A DNA stretch of 10,190 nucleotides. It comes from Treponema sp. GTDB lineage: Bacteria > Spirochaetota > Spirochaetia > Treponematales > Breznakiellaceae. Both the position numbers and the translations under genes were made by a program. Location: positions 1-10,190 of the forward strand of contig JAISTO010000051.1 in NCBI GenBank assembly GCA_031272575.1, read 5' to 3'. Below the pieces are notes generated by a model. The model was given only the letters and a program-made list of their open reading frames with translations, made no database searches and was not told the DNA's origin. How positions within the stretch are numbered: position 1 is the first letter of the stretch; every line of letters begins with the position of its first letter. Shown here piece by piece: positions 1-6,444 of the stretch.

Positions 1-1
1 C

Positions 2-208
2 AACCTCCTCGCCGCGGCCGCCAGGCCGGACGCCGCGCTCCGCGCCGCGTTCATCGCGTCAGTCAACTCATACCTCGGCATCCTGCGCCACTACAAGACC
101 TACCGCAAACGCCGGCGCATCCTGAACGAAGTGGTGTCCTCGTTTTGGCACAAGCACATAGTCTGCGCCCCCGGCTGCCGGAAGGTCATCCGGCGGAAAA
201 CGGGGTGA
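2..208 (+). CDS. Reverse transcriptase, C-terminal fragment (DGR-like), cut by window edge
   Basis: The reading frame is open from the window edge to a TGA at 206-208, giving 68 residues with no start in view. It contains NSYLGILRHYKTYRKRR at residues 22-38, a pattern I associate with the thumb/C-terminal part of reverse transcriptases of diversity-generating retroelements (typically N-S-Y-L-G-x-x-x-H-x-x-S/T-Y-x-x-R). The tail is basic (R/K-rich) and ends KVIRRKTG. A DGR RT copies a template repeat with adenine-specific errors and feeds the product into a variable gene; the catalytic YxDD region would lie left of the window. No template repeat, Avd gene or lectin-fold target is recognisable here. 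Group II intron or other bacterial RTs are the main alternatives; the absence of a downstream maturase X or HNH domain argues against an intron protein. The frame is confident, RT assignment good, DGR subtype moderate. Confidence 0.68.
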   Translation, partial: NLLAAAARPDAALRAAFIASVNSYLGILRHYKTYRKRRRILNEVVSSFWHKHIVCAPGCRKVIRRKTG

Positions 209-217
209 GGGACTCGT

Positions 218-314
218 CGTCATTCCGCGGTAAAACCTGCGGAATCTGATGAGCGGGGGGGAGACTCCGCGCTTAAAGCGCGGAGTGACGAGAACCACAA
301 GCTGCGGAATGACG
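218..314. repeat. Composite palindromic element with CGTCATTCCGC ends
   Basis: CGTCATTCCGC (218-228) is the exact reverse complement of GCGGAATGACG (304-314), so the segment has 11-bp inverted ends. Inside lie two hairpins: an imperfect one, ATTCCGCGG/CCTGCGGAAT (222-245), and a 23-nt perfect palindrome ACTCCGCGCTT-A-AAGCGCGGAGT (264-286). The layout is REP- or MITE-like: small, non-coding, nested stem-loops. Further copies of the ATTCCGCGG core occur at 422-444 and 9882-9989. No transposase is present, so mobility is inferred only. Confidence 0.7.
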
Positions 315-412
315 GGGGCAGGGGGCGGACGGCAGAAATACACTCATGGGGGCGGGAAATGGGAGAGACGGCTTTAGGCCGCGTCATTTTCCCCGGTCGC
401 CCCCTGCCCCCG
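313..412. repeat. 15-bp G/C inverted repeat enclosing 70 nt
   Basis: CGGGGGCAGGGGGCG at 313-327 pairs perfectly with CGCCCCCTGCCCCCG at 398-412. The enclosed 70 nt has no recognised content. The left arm begins inside the right end of the 218-314 palindromic element, so the two elements are nested or overlapping. Confidence 0.65.
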
Positions 413-420
413 CGAGAGTA

Positions 421-445
421 GATTCCGCGGTCAAGCCGCGGAATG
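421..445. repeat. ATTCCGCGG palindrome, third copy
   Basis: ATTCCGCGG (422-430) and CCGCGGAAT (436-444) form a perfect 9-bp stem with loop TCAAG. It is the cleanest copy of the repeat core seen in this window and lies about 35 bp upstream of the promoter of the radical SAM gene. There is no T-tract after it, so it is not a convincing intrinsic terminator. Confidence 0.75.
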
Positions 446-479
446 ACAAGCCATCGCGCGGCTGCGCTGCCGCGCCCCC

Positions 480-508
480 TTGACACTTTTTTTTCGTCAT
501 GCTATTGT
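480..508 (+). promoter_or_regulatory. Sigma70-type promoter for the radical SAM gene, T8 tract in spacer
   Basis: A perfect -35 box TTGACA (480-485) is followed, after exactly 17 nt, by TATTGT (503-508), which matches four of six -10 positions. Transcription would begin near 514-516, leaving a leader of about 47 nt before the ATG at 562. The spacer contains eight consecutive T residues (487-494). An upstream in-frame ATG at 499 falls inside this promoter and so would not be in the transcript. Confidence 0.6.
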
Positions 509-551
509 TCCTTGCATACCCTTATGTGCGGCATTTAAAAAAACTATTTAA

Positions 552-560
552 AAGAGGAAG
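552..560 (+). promoter_or_regulatory. Ribosome binding site deciding the start at 562
   Basis: AAGAGGAAG lies directly before ATG 562, with the GAGG core (554-557) 4 nt from the start codon. The alternative ATG at 499 has only T-rich sequence upstream. The site therefore favours a 272-aa product. Confidence 0.65.
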
Positions 561-561
561 C

Positions 562-1380
562 ATGATTATACGAGAAATCGAGGCGCATAGCCTCCTGACC
601 AAAACCATGGTACCGGCCGCGGATTTTGCAATCAACCCCTACGTCGGGTGCCCGCACAAATGCATTTTCTGTTATGCGGAGTATATGCGGCGCTTCACCA
701 ATCACCTCAACGATGAGTGGGGCCATTTTCTTGATGTGAAGCGGTACCACAAAAAACTGCCGCTGAAACGGCTCGTTGGCAAGCGCATCCTGTTTAGCAC
801 CGTCACCGACCCCTACAACCATTACGAAGACAAGTACTGCCTTATGCGCGGCCTTCTGGAACAGTTTATTGACACCGACCTCACGGTCATCATTCTGACA
901 CGATCGAATCTGGTACTCCGCGATCTCGATCTGCTGAAAAAACTGCGCAGCGCGCGAGTCTGCATTTCGCTGGGCACCCTTAACGACGCGCTGCGCAAAC
1001 GCATCGAGCCGGGCGTCACTTCGGTGCGGCAGCGGCTTCTGACACTCAAGACCCTGCACGAGGCGGGCATTCCGGTACAAGTGTACGTGTCCCCGATATT
1101 CCCCGGCATCGGGGACTTCAAGGAAGTCGTTGCCGCCTGCCGCCCCTACACGAACACCTTTCTCTTCGAGAACCTGACCCTGCGGGGGCCGGTCCGCGTC
1201 ACCGTTATGCGCTTCATCGTGCAGTACTACCCGCAGTTGATCTCCCTTTACGAGGACATCTACAAGCGCGAGAATTTCACCTACTGGGACGCCCTCGAGG
1301 AAGACATTAACGAATACTGCGCCGCTTCGGGCATCGAGTTCAGCACGCATTTTTATCACGAAAAAGTAAGTATGTTGTAA
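562..1380 (+). CDS. SPL-family radical SAM protein (COG1533-like)
   Basis: The 272-aa product from ATG 562 is a cytosolic radical SAM enzyme. C30-x3-C34-x2-C37 in GCPHKCIFCYAEYM is the [4Fe-4S]/SAM-binding motif. It is preceded by the INPYVGC signature and followed by FSTVTDPYNHYEDKY, LTRSNLVLRDLDLL and ISLGTLNDALRKRIEPG, all blocks typical of the spore-photoproduct-lyase-like family (SplB/Rv2578c relatives). The N-terminus, MIIREIEAHSLLTKT, also matches how this family usually begins, supporting the start at 562. The family cleaves SAM to a 5'-deoxyadenosyl radical; for most members outside true SplB the substrate is unknown, so DNA photoproduct repair should not be assumed. The gene has its own promoter and no clear terminator. 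Its neighbour upstream is the RT fragment, but no functional link is known. Confidence 0.88.
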   Translation: MIIREIEAHSLLTKTMVPAADFAINPYVGCPHKCIFCYAEYMRRFTNHLNDEWGHFLDVKRYHKKLPLKRLVGKRILFSTVTDPYNHYEDKYCLMRGLLEQFIDTDLTVIILTRSNLVLRDLDLLKKLRSARVCISLGTLNDALRKRIEPGVTSVRQRLLTLKTLHEAGIPVQVYVSPIFPGIGDFKEVVAACRPYTNTFLFENLTLRGPVRVTVMRFIVQYYPQLISLYEDIYKRENFTYWDALEEDINEYCAASGIEFSTHFYHEKVSML

Positions 1381-1484
1381 CCTTTTCCTTCGTGGGGCGT
1401 TTTATACTTAAACAGCGGCGCGGGTGAAAACCGGCGTTTGAATTTTTTCCGGCTCGATTTAAAAACGGCTGTATTTAAAAAAGC

Positions 1485-1488
1485 GGAG
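1485..1488 (+). promoter_or_regulatory. Ribosome binding site deciding the start at 1495
   Basis: GGAG sits 6 nt upstream of ATG 1495. A longer frame is possible from TTG 1438 but that codon has no Shine-Dalgarno sequence, and its 19 extra residues would precede the signal peptide. A possible -10 box TATACT at 1403-1408 lacks a good -35. Confidence 0.6.
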
Positions 1489-1494
1489 TTAAAA

Positions 1495-3162
1495 ATGAAT
1501 AAAGGTGTCCGCAAATGCGGATACAAATACATCTATCGATGTATTTGTATCTGCATCATTCTGCCGGCGCTTTGCCCCTCTGCCGTCTTTGCTGACGGCT
1601 TTTATACACTGAGTCTCGACTCGGTGTTTGACGCGTTGTATCTTATGCGCTTTTCCGGTTCATACTCTGACGCGTCCACAAAACCATCAACCAACCCGTA
1701 TCCCTACCAGGGGGAGGGGGAAACGAGCGCCTTCCAGACCTCCCTGTTCGACAAGGGCCTTAAGGGCAGGCTGAACTTTTCTTACGAAGGAGACCGCGTA
1801 GGCGGCTCCCTGCAATTCAAGACCCTGGTTGACACCACATACACGCAGGGCAGCGCCGACTGGGACATCTGGCTGCGCCTTTTCAACAATGCGCTCCTTC
1901 TGCGGGCAGGCAGCCAGGGGCAGTACGGGCAGGTGGAAGACTACGACACCTTCGACGATTTCCTCAGCGCGAAAATTGACCACTTCGGCATTCTGGTACC
2001 AAACTGGCTCTCGGTCAGTATTATGACCACCGGTAATGTTGTTGACGGCACGTCATTTCCTTACGGGCATACGACGCCCGGCGAAAGTTACGGATACGCC
2101 GAAGTAAAAAACTCCGGCGCCAACGATCTCTTTATGGCGGCGGGCGCGCTGTCACGGCAGGGCATGGGCTTTCTGCTCGATGCGGCCGCGGGCCCCCTCA
2201 CCTTTTCCGTCAGCGCCGGCGGCCTCCTCCTGAGTACATCCCAGCCCCTCATGACCTGGTACAAAGATTCCCCTAATGGCGTTCTGAATATGTACGACGG
2301 GGATAGTTACGACCCGCTTGAAACAAAAGGCTTTTCCATTGCGGGCCGCGTCGAGGGGGCCGATCTGTTTAATAGGCTGAACGCCGCCCTGGTCTACAAG
2401 TACGCCGGCTCGCGCTTCACCAAAACTGAAGCGATTAATGCCGCTGACAAAATCCGGGAAAAAGTGGACCATCACGCCTTTGGCATATACGCGAACCTGC
2501 GTACGCCGCTAGACGGTCTTTTTGTGTCGCTTGGGTATTCGGGCCTCGCGCAGAGCTGGGAGAACCCGGAAGGCGCGACCAGTATCACCAGTATGCCGTC
2601 CTTCGACGCTCATTATCTTTCGCAGTACCGGAAAGTGACGCTGCCGTTTTATTCCGGCTTCGATCTCATGCTGCGGTACAGCGAGGGAAACTGGTTTTCC
2701 GTCACCCTGAACAACAAGGTAAGTTTCGCTTCGGTGCGGGGGAACGCGCACCGCGCGAACAACGAACAGTTCAGCGGGGGCTGGGCCTATACCGCGCAGC
2801 TTAACGAGGACGCTTCAGGCAAAGAAGCAGCGCGTATCGAGCGGTATTTCGGCTTTTATAACGCGCTTGGCATACATTTTGCGGCAAATAAACGACTCGC
2901 GTTTGATGTGCAGGCCGCCTACCACGCGGCGTTCTTCCGCCTGCATTGGGAGCGGCCTGTGCTGGAAGCGGTCACCAGCGTCGTCGGGCTTTACACGGGG
3001 CTTTCGTATACCGTGCTCGAGCGGGGCCGCGTCACAGGGAGCGTCCGCGGCGGTCTTGCACTGCGGTTTCAGTCACACTCGTATCAGGACATAAACGCGG
3101 ATATCTTCAGGGGCGGGTACCTCGAAGCGGGAATCCCGATAGCCCTGAAGGTGGAGTATTGA
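1495..3162 (+). CDS. Secreted outer-membrane beta-barrel protein, function unknown
   Basis: The 555-aa product begins with a basic N-region (MNKGVRKCGYKYIYR), a hydrophobic core with unusual CICIC, and a likely signal peptidase I site after VFA (residue 33, VFA|DGFY). The mature chain has many short amphipathic segments with alternating aromatic and small residues (for example LSVSIMTTG, FGIYANLRT, LFVSLGYSG), polar loops rich in D, N and G, and a final strand LEAGIPIALKVEY ending in tyrosine, as expected for BAM-inserted barrels. I do not recognise a named family; it resembles treponeme barrel proteins in style. A porin or surface structural role is inferred. A strong hairpin lies in the signal-peptide codons (1515-1556). 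The next gene, a surface lipoprotein, starts 48 nt downstream on the same strand, so the pair is probably co-transcribed and may cooperate at the cell surface. Confidence 0.75.
   Translation: MNKGVRKCGYKYIYRCICICIILPALCPSAVFADGFYTLSLDSVFDALYLMRFSGSYSDASTKPSTNPYPYQGEGETSAFQTSLFDKGLKGRLNFSYEGDRVGGSLQFKTLVDTTYTQGSADWDIWLRLFNNALLLRAGSQGQYGQVEDYDTFDDFLSAKIDHFGILVPNWLSVSIMTTGNVVDGTSFPYGHTTPGESYGYAEVKNSGANDLFMAAGALSRQGMGFLLDAAAGPLTFSVSAGGLLLSTSQPLMTWYKDSPNGVLNMYDGDSYDPLETKGFSIAGRVEGADLFNRLNAALVYKYAGSRFTKTEAINAADKIREKVDHHAFGIYANLRTPLDGLFVSLGYSGLAQSWENPEGATSITSMPSFDAHYLSQYRKVTLPFYSGFDLMLRYSEGNWFSVTLNNKVSFASVRGNAHRANNEQFSGGWAYTAQLNEDASGKEAARIERYFGFYNALGIHFAANKRLAFDVQAAYHAAFFRLHWERPVLEAVTSVVGLYTGLSYTVLERGRVTGSVRGGLALRFQSHSYQDINADIFRGGYLEAGIPIALKVEY
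1505..1556 (+). promoter_or_regulatory. Strong mRNA hairpin in signal-peptide codons, with a competing fold
   Basis: Bases 1515-1533 pair with 1538-1556 over 19 positions (18 Watson-Crick, one G-U) around a TATC loop; the central 14 pairs (GATACAAATACATC) are perfect. A second stem, GTGTCCGCA (1505 or 1507 onward) with TGCGGATAC (1516-1524), uses the same left arm, so the two folds are mutually exclusive. The structure begins about 10 to 20 nt inside the coding region. A role in translation or as a DNA palindrome for a regulator is inference. Confidence 0.6.
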
Positions 3163-3197
3163 ATTTCTTCGGGTGCGTTTCGCATACCGAAAAAATT
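3162..3197 (+). promoter_or_regulatory. Intercistronic hairpin just before the lipoprotein ribosome binding site
   Basis: Bases 3162-3177 pair with 3181-3197 around a TTT loop, with one C-A mismatch (3167/3192) and one bulged A (3186); the core is TTCGG/CCGAA plus TGCG/CGCA. The stem starts at the stop codon of the barrel gene and ends immediately before AAAGGAG (3198-3204). It is followed by A-rich rather than T-rich sequence, so it is unlikely to be an intrinsic terminator. It may instead set relative expression or mark an RNA processing site. Confidence 0.5.
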
Positions 3198-3210
3198 AAA
3201 GGAGAAAAAA

Positions 3211-6200
3211 GTGTATTTAAAAAACGTGCGCTTACGAAACATCTTTCTGGCGATTCTTGCGGGGCTGGTCTTTCTGACCCTTGGCGCCTGCACGCCGGAA
3301 AGCGGTCTGAATCTTGAGGGGGACACCGAGCAGCTCCTCAAGTTAATCGGAGAGGCAAAGAGTCTGCTTGGGACGGCGGTCGTTTCTGACAAGGCTGACA
3401 CGGTCGACAAGGGAACCAAGTGGGTTACCCAGGCCGGCCATGACGCCTTCCAGATGGCCATTGACGCCGCGCAGAAAGTTGCGGACGACAAGGACGCGAA
3501 GTGGGTGAAAATCACCGCGGCGATTGCCGCGTTGAACCAGGCGATCGAACACTTCGAGAAGGCGCTGCAGGACGGGATACGCGATCCGGTGGTCAACCTG
3601 GCGGCATTGCAGAAAGAGATTGCCGACGCAAACGCCGCGAAACTCGGTGTGCTTGTCGCAAGTGATCCCAACAACGTGGCGCAGGGGCAGCCGTTCGTTT
3701 CGCAGACGGTGATGGACACCTTCGAGCAGGCGATTGCTGACGCGGAGGCCGTGCGTGACGACACGAGCATCACTCAACAGGATGCCGATGACGCCGTGTC
3801 CGCGCTGCACAGCGCGGCGGTCACCTTTGAGGCGGCAAAGCAACTTGGTACCAACGCGGGCCTGCAGCCGGTCGATCGCAGCGCGCTCAGCACGGCGATC
3901 ACGAACGCGGACGCCGCGAAACTCAGCGCGGTGGTGGAAACTGACGCGCAGAATGTTGATGTGGGTACCGACTTCGTCGACGCCCAGGTGATGGCCGCTC
4001 TTGAGCAGGCCATTGTTGACGCGGAAACGATCAGCCAAAACGCCGCCGCGACTCAGCAGGAAATTGACGACGCGGCCGCCGATCTGAACAAAGCGGTGGG
4101 TGTGTTCAATGCCGCAAAGCAGCCGGGCACACGGCTCGTGGCGGCCTTTGATTCGCTTGTTAGCGACGGCTCTTCCCAGCAGAGTTCCACGAAACTGATC
4201 TTCACTTTTGATCAGGATGTGCCGCTTTTCAATCTCGCTGACATCGACCTGGGGAGCACGGCGGTACAGAAAGATCAACTGACCAAAACGCAGAGCACCG
4301 GCGTTTACGAACTGACCCTCACGGCGATAACGCAGACCGATGTGCTCACCGTCACACTGGCGAAGCAGGGTGTCAGGTTTGTCCCCTCGTCGCGGACGGT
4401 AACGGTCTATCATATCCTTTTTGTCGAGCGGCAGGGGAACGGCACACTCGTGTCGCAGGGCAAGTCCGCGGCGGCGGACACCTATTACATCGACGCGGTC
4501 TCAGGGGATGACGCGAACAACGGGACGAGCCCCATAACGCCCTGGAAATCGTTCCGCAACGCGAACAGCAAGACCTTCAACCCCGGCGATCATATCCTGC
4601 TCGAGGCGGACAGCATCTGGAACGGCGAAACCGTTACGCCGGCCAACAACCCGACGCTGCTTTCCAGTGACACCGTCGGCATGCTCTGGCCGAAGGGGAG
4701 CGGCTCTGCCGGGAATCCCATCATCATCGATCTGTATGATATTGACAATATGCAGGCGGCAACGCCGGTCGTCTCTTACAGCGCGAACAAGCGCCCGGTG
4801 ATTAACGGCAACGGCACGCCTTCCCCGAATCCGTCAAAGCCTTACGAGACTTCAGGCGCGGTCAATTTGAAAAATCAGGATCACTGGGAGATATACAACA
4901 TCGAGTGTACCAACAGTTTTGCGAACATAAGTCAGGATACTGACCACTGGACGAAAATCAAGGTCAACAAAATGCTTGCGGGTATTTTTGTCAACGAGGA
5001 TGACAGCGCGGGCGCCGCGAAGTACCGGCACATCGTCATTAAGAACTGCTATGTGCACGATGTCCAGAGCGAGAGCACCAACAATAAGCAGTCGTATTGG
5101 ACGTCGACGTATTTCGGCAGCGGCGCGCACACCTCGAGCAAGGTGGTGGGCGGCATTATCGTGAACGGCGCGTTCAGCGATCTGGTCCTCGAAGGCAACA
5201 TCGTGAAGAAAGCGGGCCTCGAGGGTCTGCGTACCGGCGGCGGCGCGAAAACCAATGTGGCCATACGCGGCAACTATGTCGAGGCGGTTATGGGGGACGG
5301 CATCGTTATTTCCGGGGTGAATTTCTCTCTGCCTTCGTCGGTAAGCCCTCAGCAGAATCTGGTTGAGCACAATATCGTCAAGGACGCGGCGGCCTCCCCG
5401 CTGAACGATGAATCCCTTCAGGATACCGCGAACTACGCGGCCTGCTGGGTCTACCAGGGGAAGCAGGTGCGCTTCAGCCGCAACGAGGCGTACGGTACGC
5501 TCTACGGGTACCTCGACGGCGAGGCATGGGATATCGACAACGACAGCAGCGAGGTGATCTATCAGTATAATTACAGCCACCATAACGCGGGCGGCGCCTG
5601 CCTGTTTATGTCCTCCGCGACAAACAGCATCTTCCGCTATAACATCAGCGCGAACGATGGGGGCGGCGCCCGTTACATGGAGACGATAGACGACAACGGC
5701 ATACAGGTGGATACCAGCGCGGCATCGTACACAGATTGGACTGACGGGCAGTCGATTTTTCATTACACGGTCAGTGCATCGACCGCTGGTCCAACTGTTC
5801 CTCTCGTATACAACAATACGATCTACATTGGCGATGGGATAAGTACCGCGCTGTATGGGAACACCTCTCTGGGCAACGCGAATAAATATGTGCGCTTCTA
5901 CAACAACATACTCCTGAAGGCGGGGGCCGGGACGGTCCCCCTGTGCAACACGCACAATCCCCCGAAGTCCAGCGAGGGCTATTTGACCAGTCCTGCCGCG
6001 TTCAAAAACAACCTGCTCTACGCGTACGATATTAATTCCGGCGCGGAGGATAAGTCGAAGTTCACCATGGGCGCAGGCGGCGTCACGGTGGCGGATTTAC
6101 TTTCAACTTATAACAACCACTGGGCGGATCCCAATCTGCTGATTCAGTCTGACCCCTCGAACGCGGCGGCACTGCGTGCGCAGCGGGACGACGCGTTTAC

Positions 6201-6444
6201 GGCGTACAACGACCCCGCGGCCCTTGCGGTATTTACCGACACCACGCGGCTGCGTGACCGCGCGCGGATGTTCTCGCTGACGGACGATCAGTCGCCCGCG
6301 TTCGAAGCCGGCATGGCGATTCCCGCCGCGAAGGACCCGGCCATTGACAACGCCTGGAACGACGGCGGCGTCACCGAGGACTTCTTCGGCGCGGCCATTG
6401 ACGCCTCCAAGCCGCCCATCGGCGCCGCGGTGACGAGGTATTAG
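3211..6444 (+). CDS. Large surface lipoprotein: FIVAR-like repeats, Ig-like domain, right-handed beta-helix
   Basis: The 1077-aa product uses a GTG start with AAAGGAG (3198-3204) 6 nt upstream. Residues 1-27 form a lipoprotein signal ending LTLGAC, with C27 the likely lipidated residue. Three helical FIVAR-like repeats follow (about 39-120, 128-214, 221-308). Next comes a strand-rich Ig-like domain (about 309-402; LIFTFDQDVP...GVYELTLTAI...VRFVPSSRTVTVYH). Then comes a right-handed parallel beta-helix from 423, starting with YYIDAVSGDDANNGTSP and continuing with rungs such as HIVIKNCYVHDV, LVLEGNIVKKAG, VAIRGNYVEA and SIFRYNISAND to about 900. The C-terminus ends DFFGAAIDASKPPIGAA, a familiar close for secreted beta-helix proteins. 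Such folds commonly bind or cleave acidic polysaccharides, but no catalytic set was identified, so lyase activity is unproven. Its stop codon overlaps that of the convergent PHP gene. Confidence 0.85.
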   Translation: MYLKNVRLRNIFLAILAGLVFLTLGACTPESGLNLEGDTEQLLKLIGEAKSLLGTAVVSDKADTVDKGTKWVTQAGHDAFQMAIDAAQKVADDKDAKWVKITAAIAALNQAIEHFEKALQDGIRDPVVNLAALQKEIADANAAKLGVLVASDPNNVAQGQPFVSQTVMDTFEQAIADAEAVRDDTSITQQDADDAVSALHSAAVTFEAAKQLGTNAGLQPVDRSALSTAITNADAAKLSAVVETDAQNVDVGTDFVDAQVMAALEQAIVDAETISQNAAATQQEIDDAAADLNKAVGVFNAAKQPGTRLVAAFDSLVSDGSSQQSSTKLIFTFDQDVPLFNLADIDLGSTAVQKDQLTKTQSTGVYELTLTAITQTDVLTVTLAKQGVRFVPSSRTVTVYHILFVERQGNGTLVSQGKSAAADTYYIDAVSGDDANNGTSPITPWKSFRNANSKTFNPGDHILLEADSIWNGETVTPANNPTLLSSDTVGMLWPKGSGSAGNPIIIDLYDIDNMQAATPVVSYSANKRPVINGNGTPSPNPSKPYETSGAVNLKNQDHWEIYNIECTNSFANISQDTDHWTKIKVNKMLAGIFVNEDDSAGAAKYRHIVIKNCYVHDVQSESTNNKQSYWTSTYFGSGAHTSSKVVGGIIVNGAFSDLVLEGNIVKKAGLEGLRTGGGAKTNVAIRGNYVEAVMGDGIVISGVNFSLPSSVSPQQNLVEHNIVKDAAASPLNDESLQDTANYAACWVYQGKQVRFSRNEAYGTLYGYLDGEAWDIDNDSSEVIYQYNYSHHNAGGACLFMSSATNSIFRYNISANDGGGARYMETIDDNGIQVDTSAASYTDWTDGQSIFHYTVSASTAGPTVPLVYNNTIYIGDGISTALYGNTSLGNANKYVRFYNNILLKAGAGTVPLCNTHNPPKSSEGYLTSPAAFKNNLLYAYDINSGAEDKSKFTMGAGGVTVADLLSTYNNHWADPNLLIQSDPSNAAALRAQRDDAFTAYNDPAALAVFTDTTRLRDRARMFSLTDDQSPAFEAGMAIPAAKDPAIDNAWNDGGVTEDFFGAAIDASKPPIGAAVTRY
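3325..4134 (+). repeat. Three tandem FIVAR-like protein repeats, 91-93 aa period
   Basis: Matching blocks recur at fixed offsets. IGEAKSLLGT (residue 46) and IADANAAKLG (137) are 91 apart; NAAKLG (141) and DAAKLS (234), FVSQTVMDTFEQAIADAEA (162) and FVDAQVMAALEQAIVDAET (255), and TQQDADDA (188) and TQQEIDDA (281) are all 93 apart. Repeats 2 and 3 are much closer to each other than to repeat 1, suggesting a later duplication of a 279-bp unit. FIVAR modules in surface proteins often act in carbohydrate or matrix binding or as spacers. Confidence 0.75.

Larger units (their letters stand above)
209..561. other. Gene-free spacer of palindromic repeats plus a promoter
   Basis: This 353-bp stretch separates the RT fragment from the radical SAM gene. 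It holds several GTCATTCCGCGG-type palindromes (218-314 and 421-445), a 15-bp G-rich inverted repeat (313-327 with 398-412), and a promoter at 480-508. Short frames on the reverse strand read VIPRLDRGI and VTPRFKRGV, the usual spurious translations of such repeats. There is no AAC/AAT-rich segment that would suit a DGR template repeat, and no rho-independent terminator with a T-tract for the RT gene. Confidence 0.7.

Noticed and set aside
209..498. DGR template repeat downstream of the RT
   Set aside because: No AAC/AAT-rich stretch and no segment repeated at the 3' end of any gene in the window; content is palindromic repeats instead.
499..561. Longer N-terminus of the radical SAM protein from ATG 499
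   Set aside because: That ATG lies between the -35 and -10 boxes, has no ribosome binding site, and the family normally begins at the residues encoded from 562.
544..1359. 271-aa reverse-strand frame opposite the radical SAM gene
   Set aside because: Fully antisense to a gene with clear family motifs; no recognisable domain.
1438..1494. TTG start adding 19 residues to the barrel protein
   Set aside because: No Shine-Dalgarno sequence, and the extension would precede a well-formed signal peptide that has its own GGAG at 1485.
3343..4413. 356-aa reverse-strand frame opposite the lipoprotein repeats
   Set aside because: Antisense shadow of repetitive GC-biased codons; its repeats simply mirror the FIVAR repeats.
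4852..5955. 367-aa reverse-strand frame opposite the beta-helix
   Set aside because: Antisense shadow with no motif or ribosome binding site; the forward gene is well supported.
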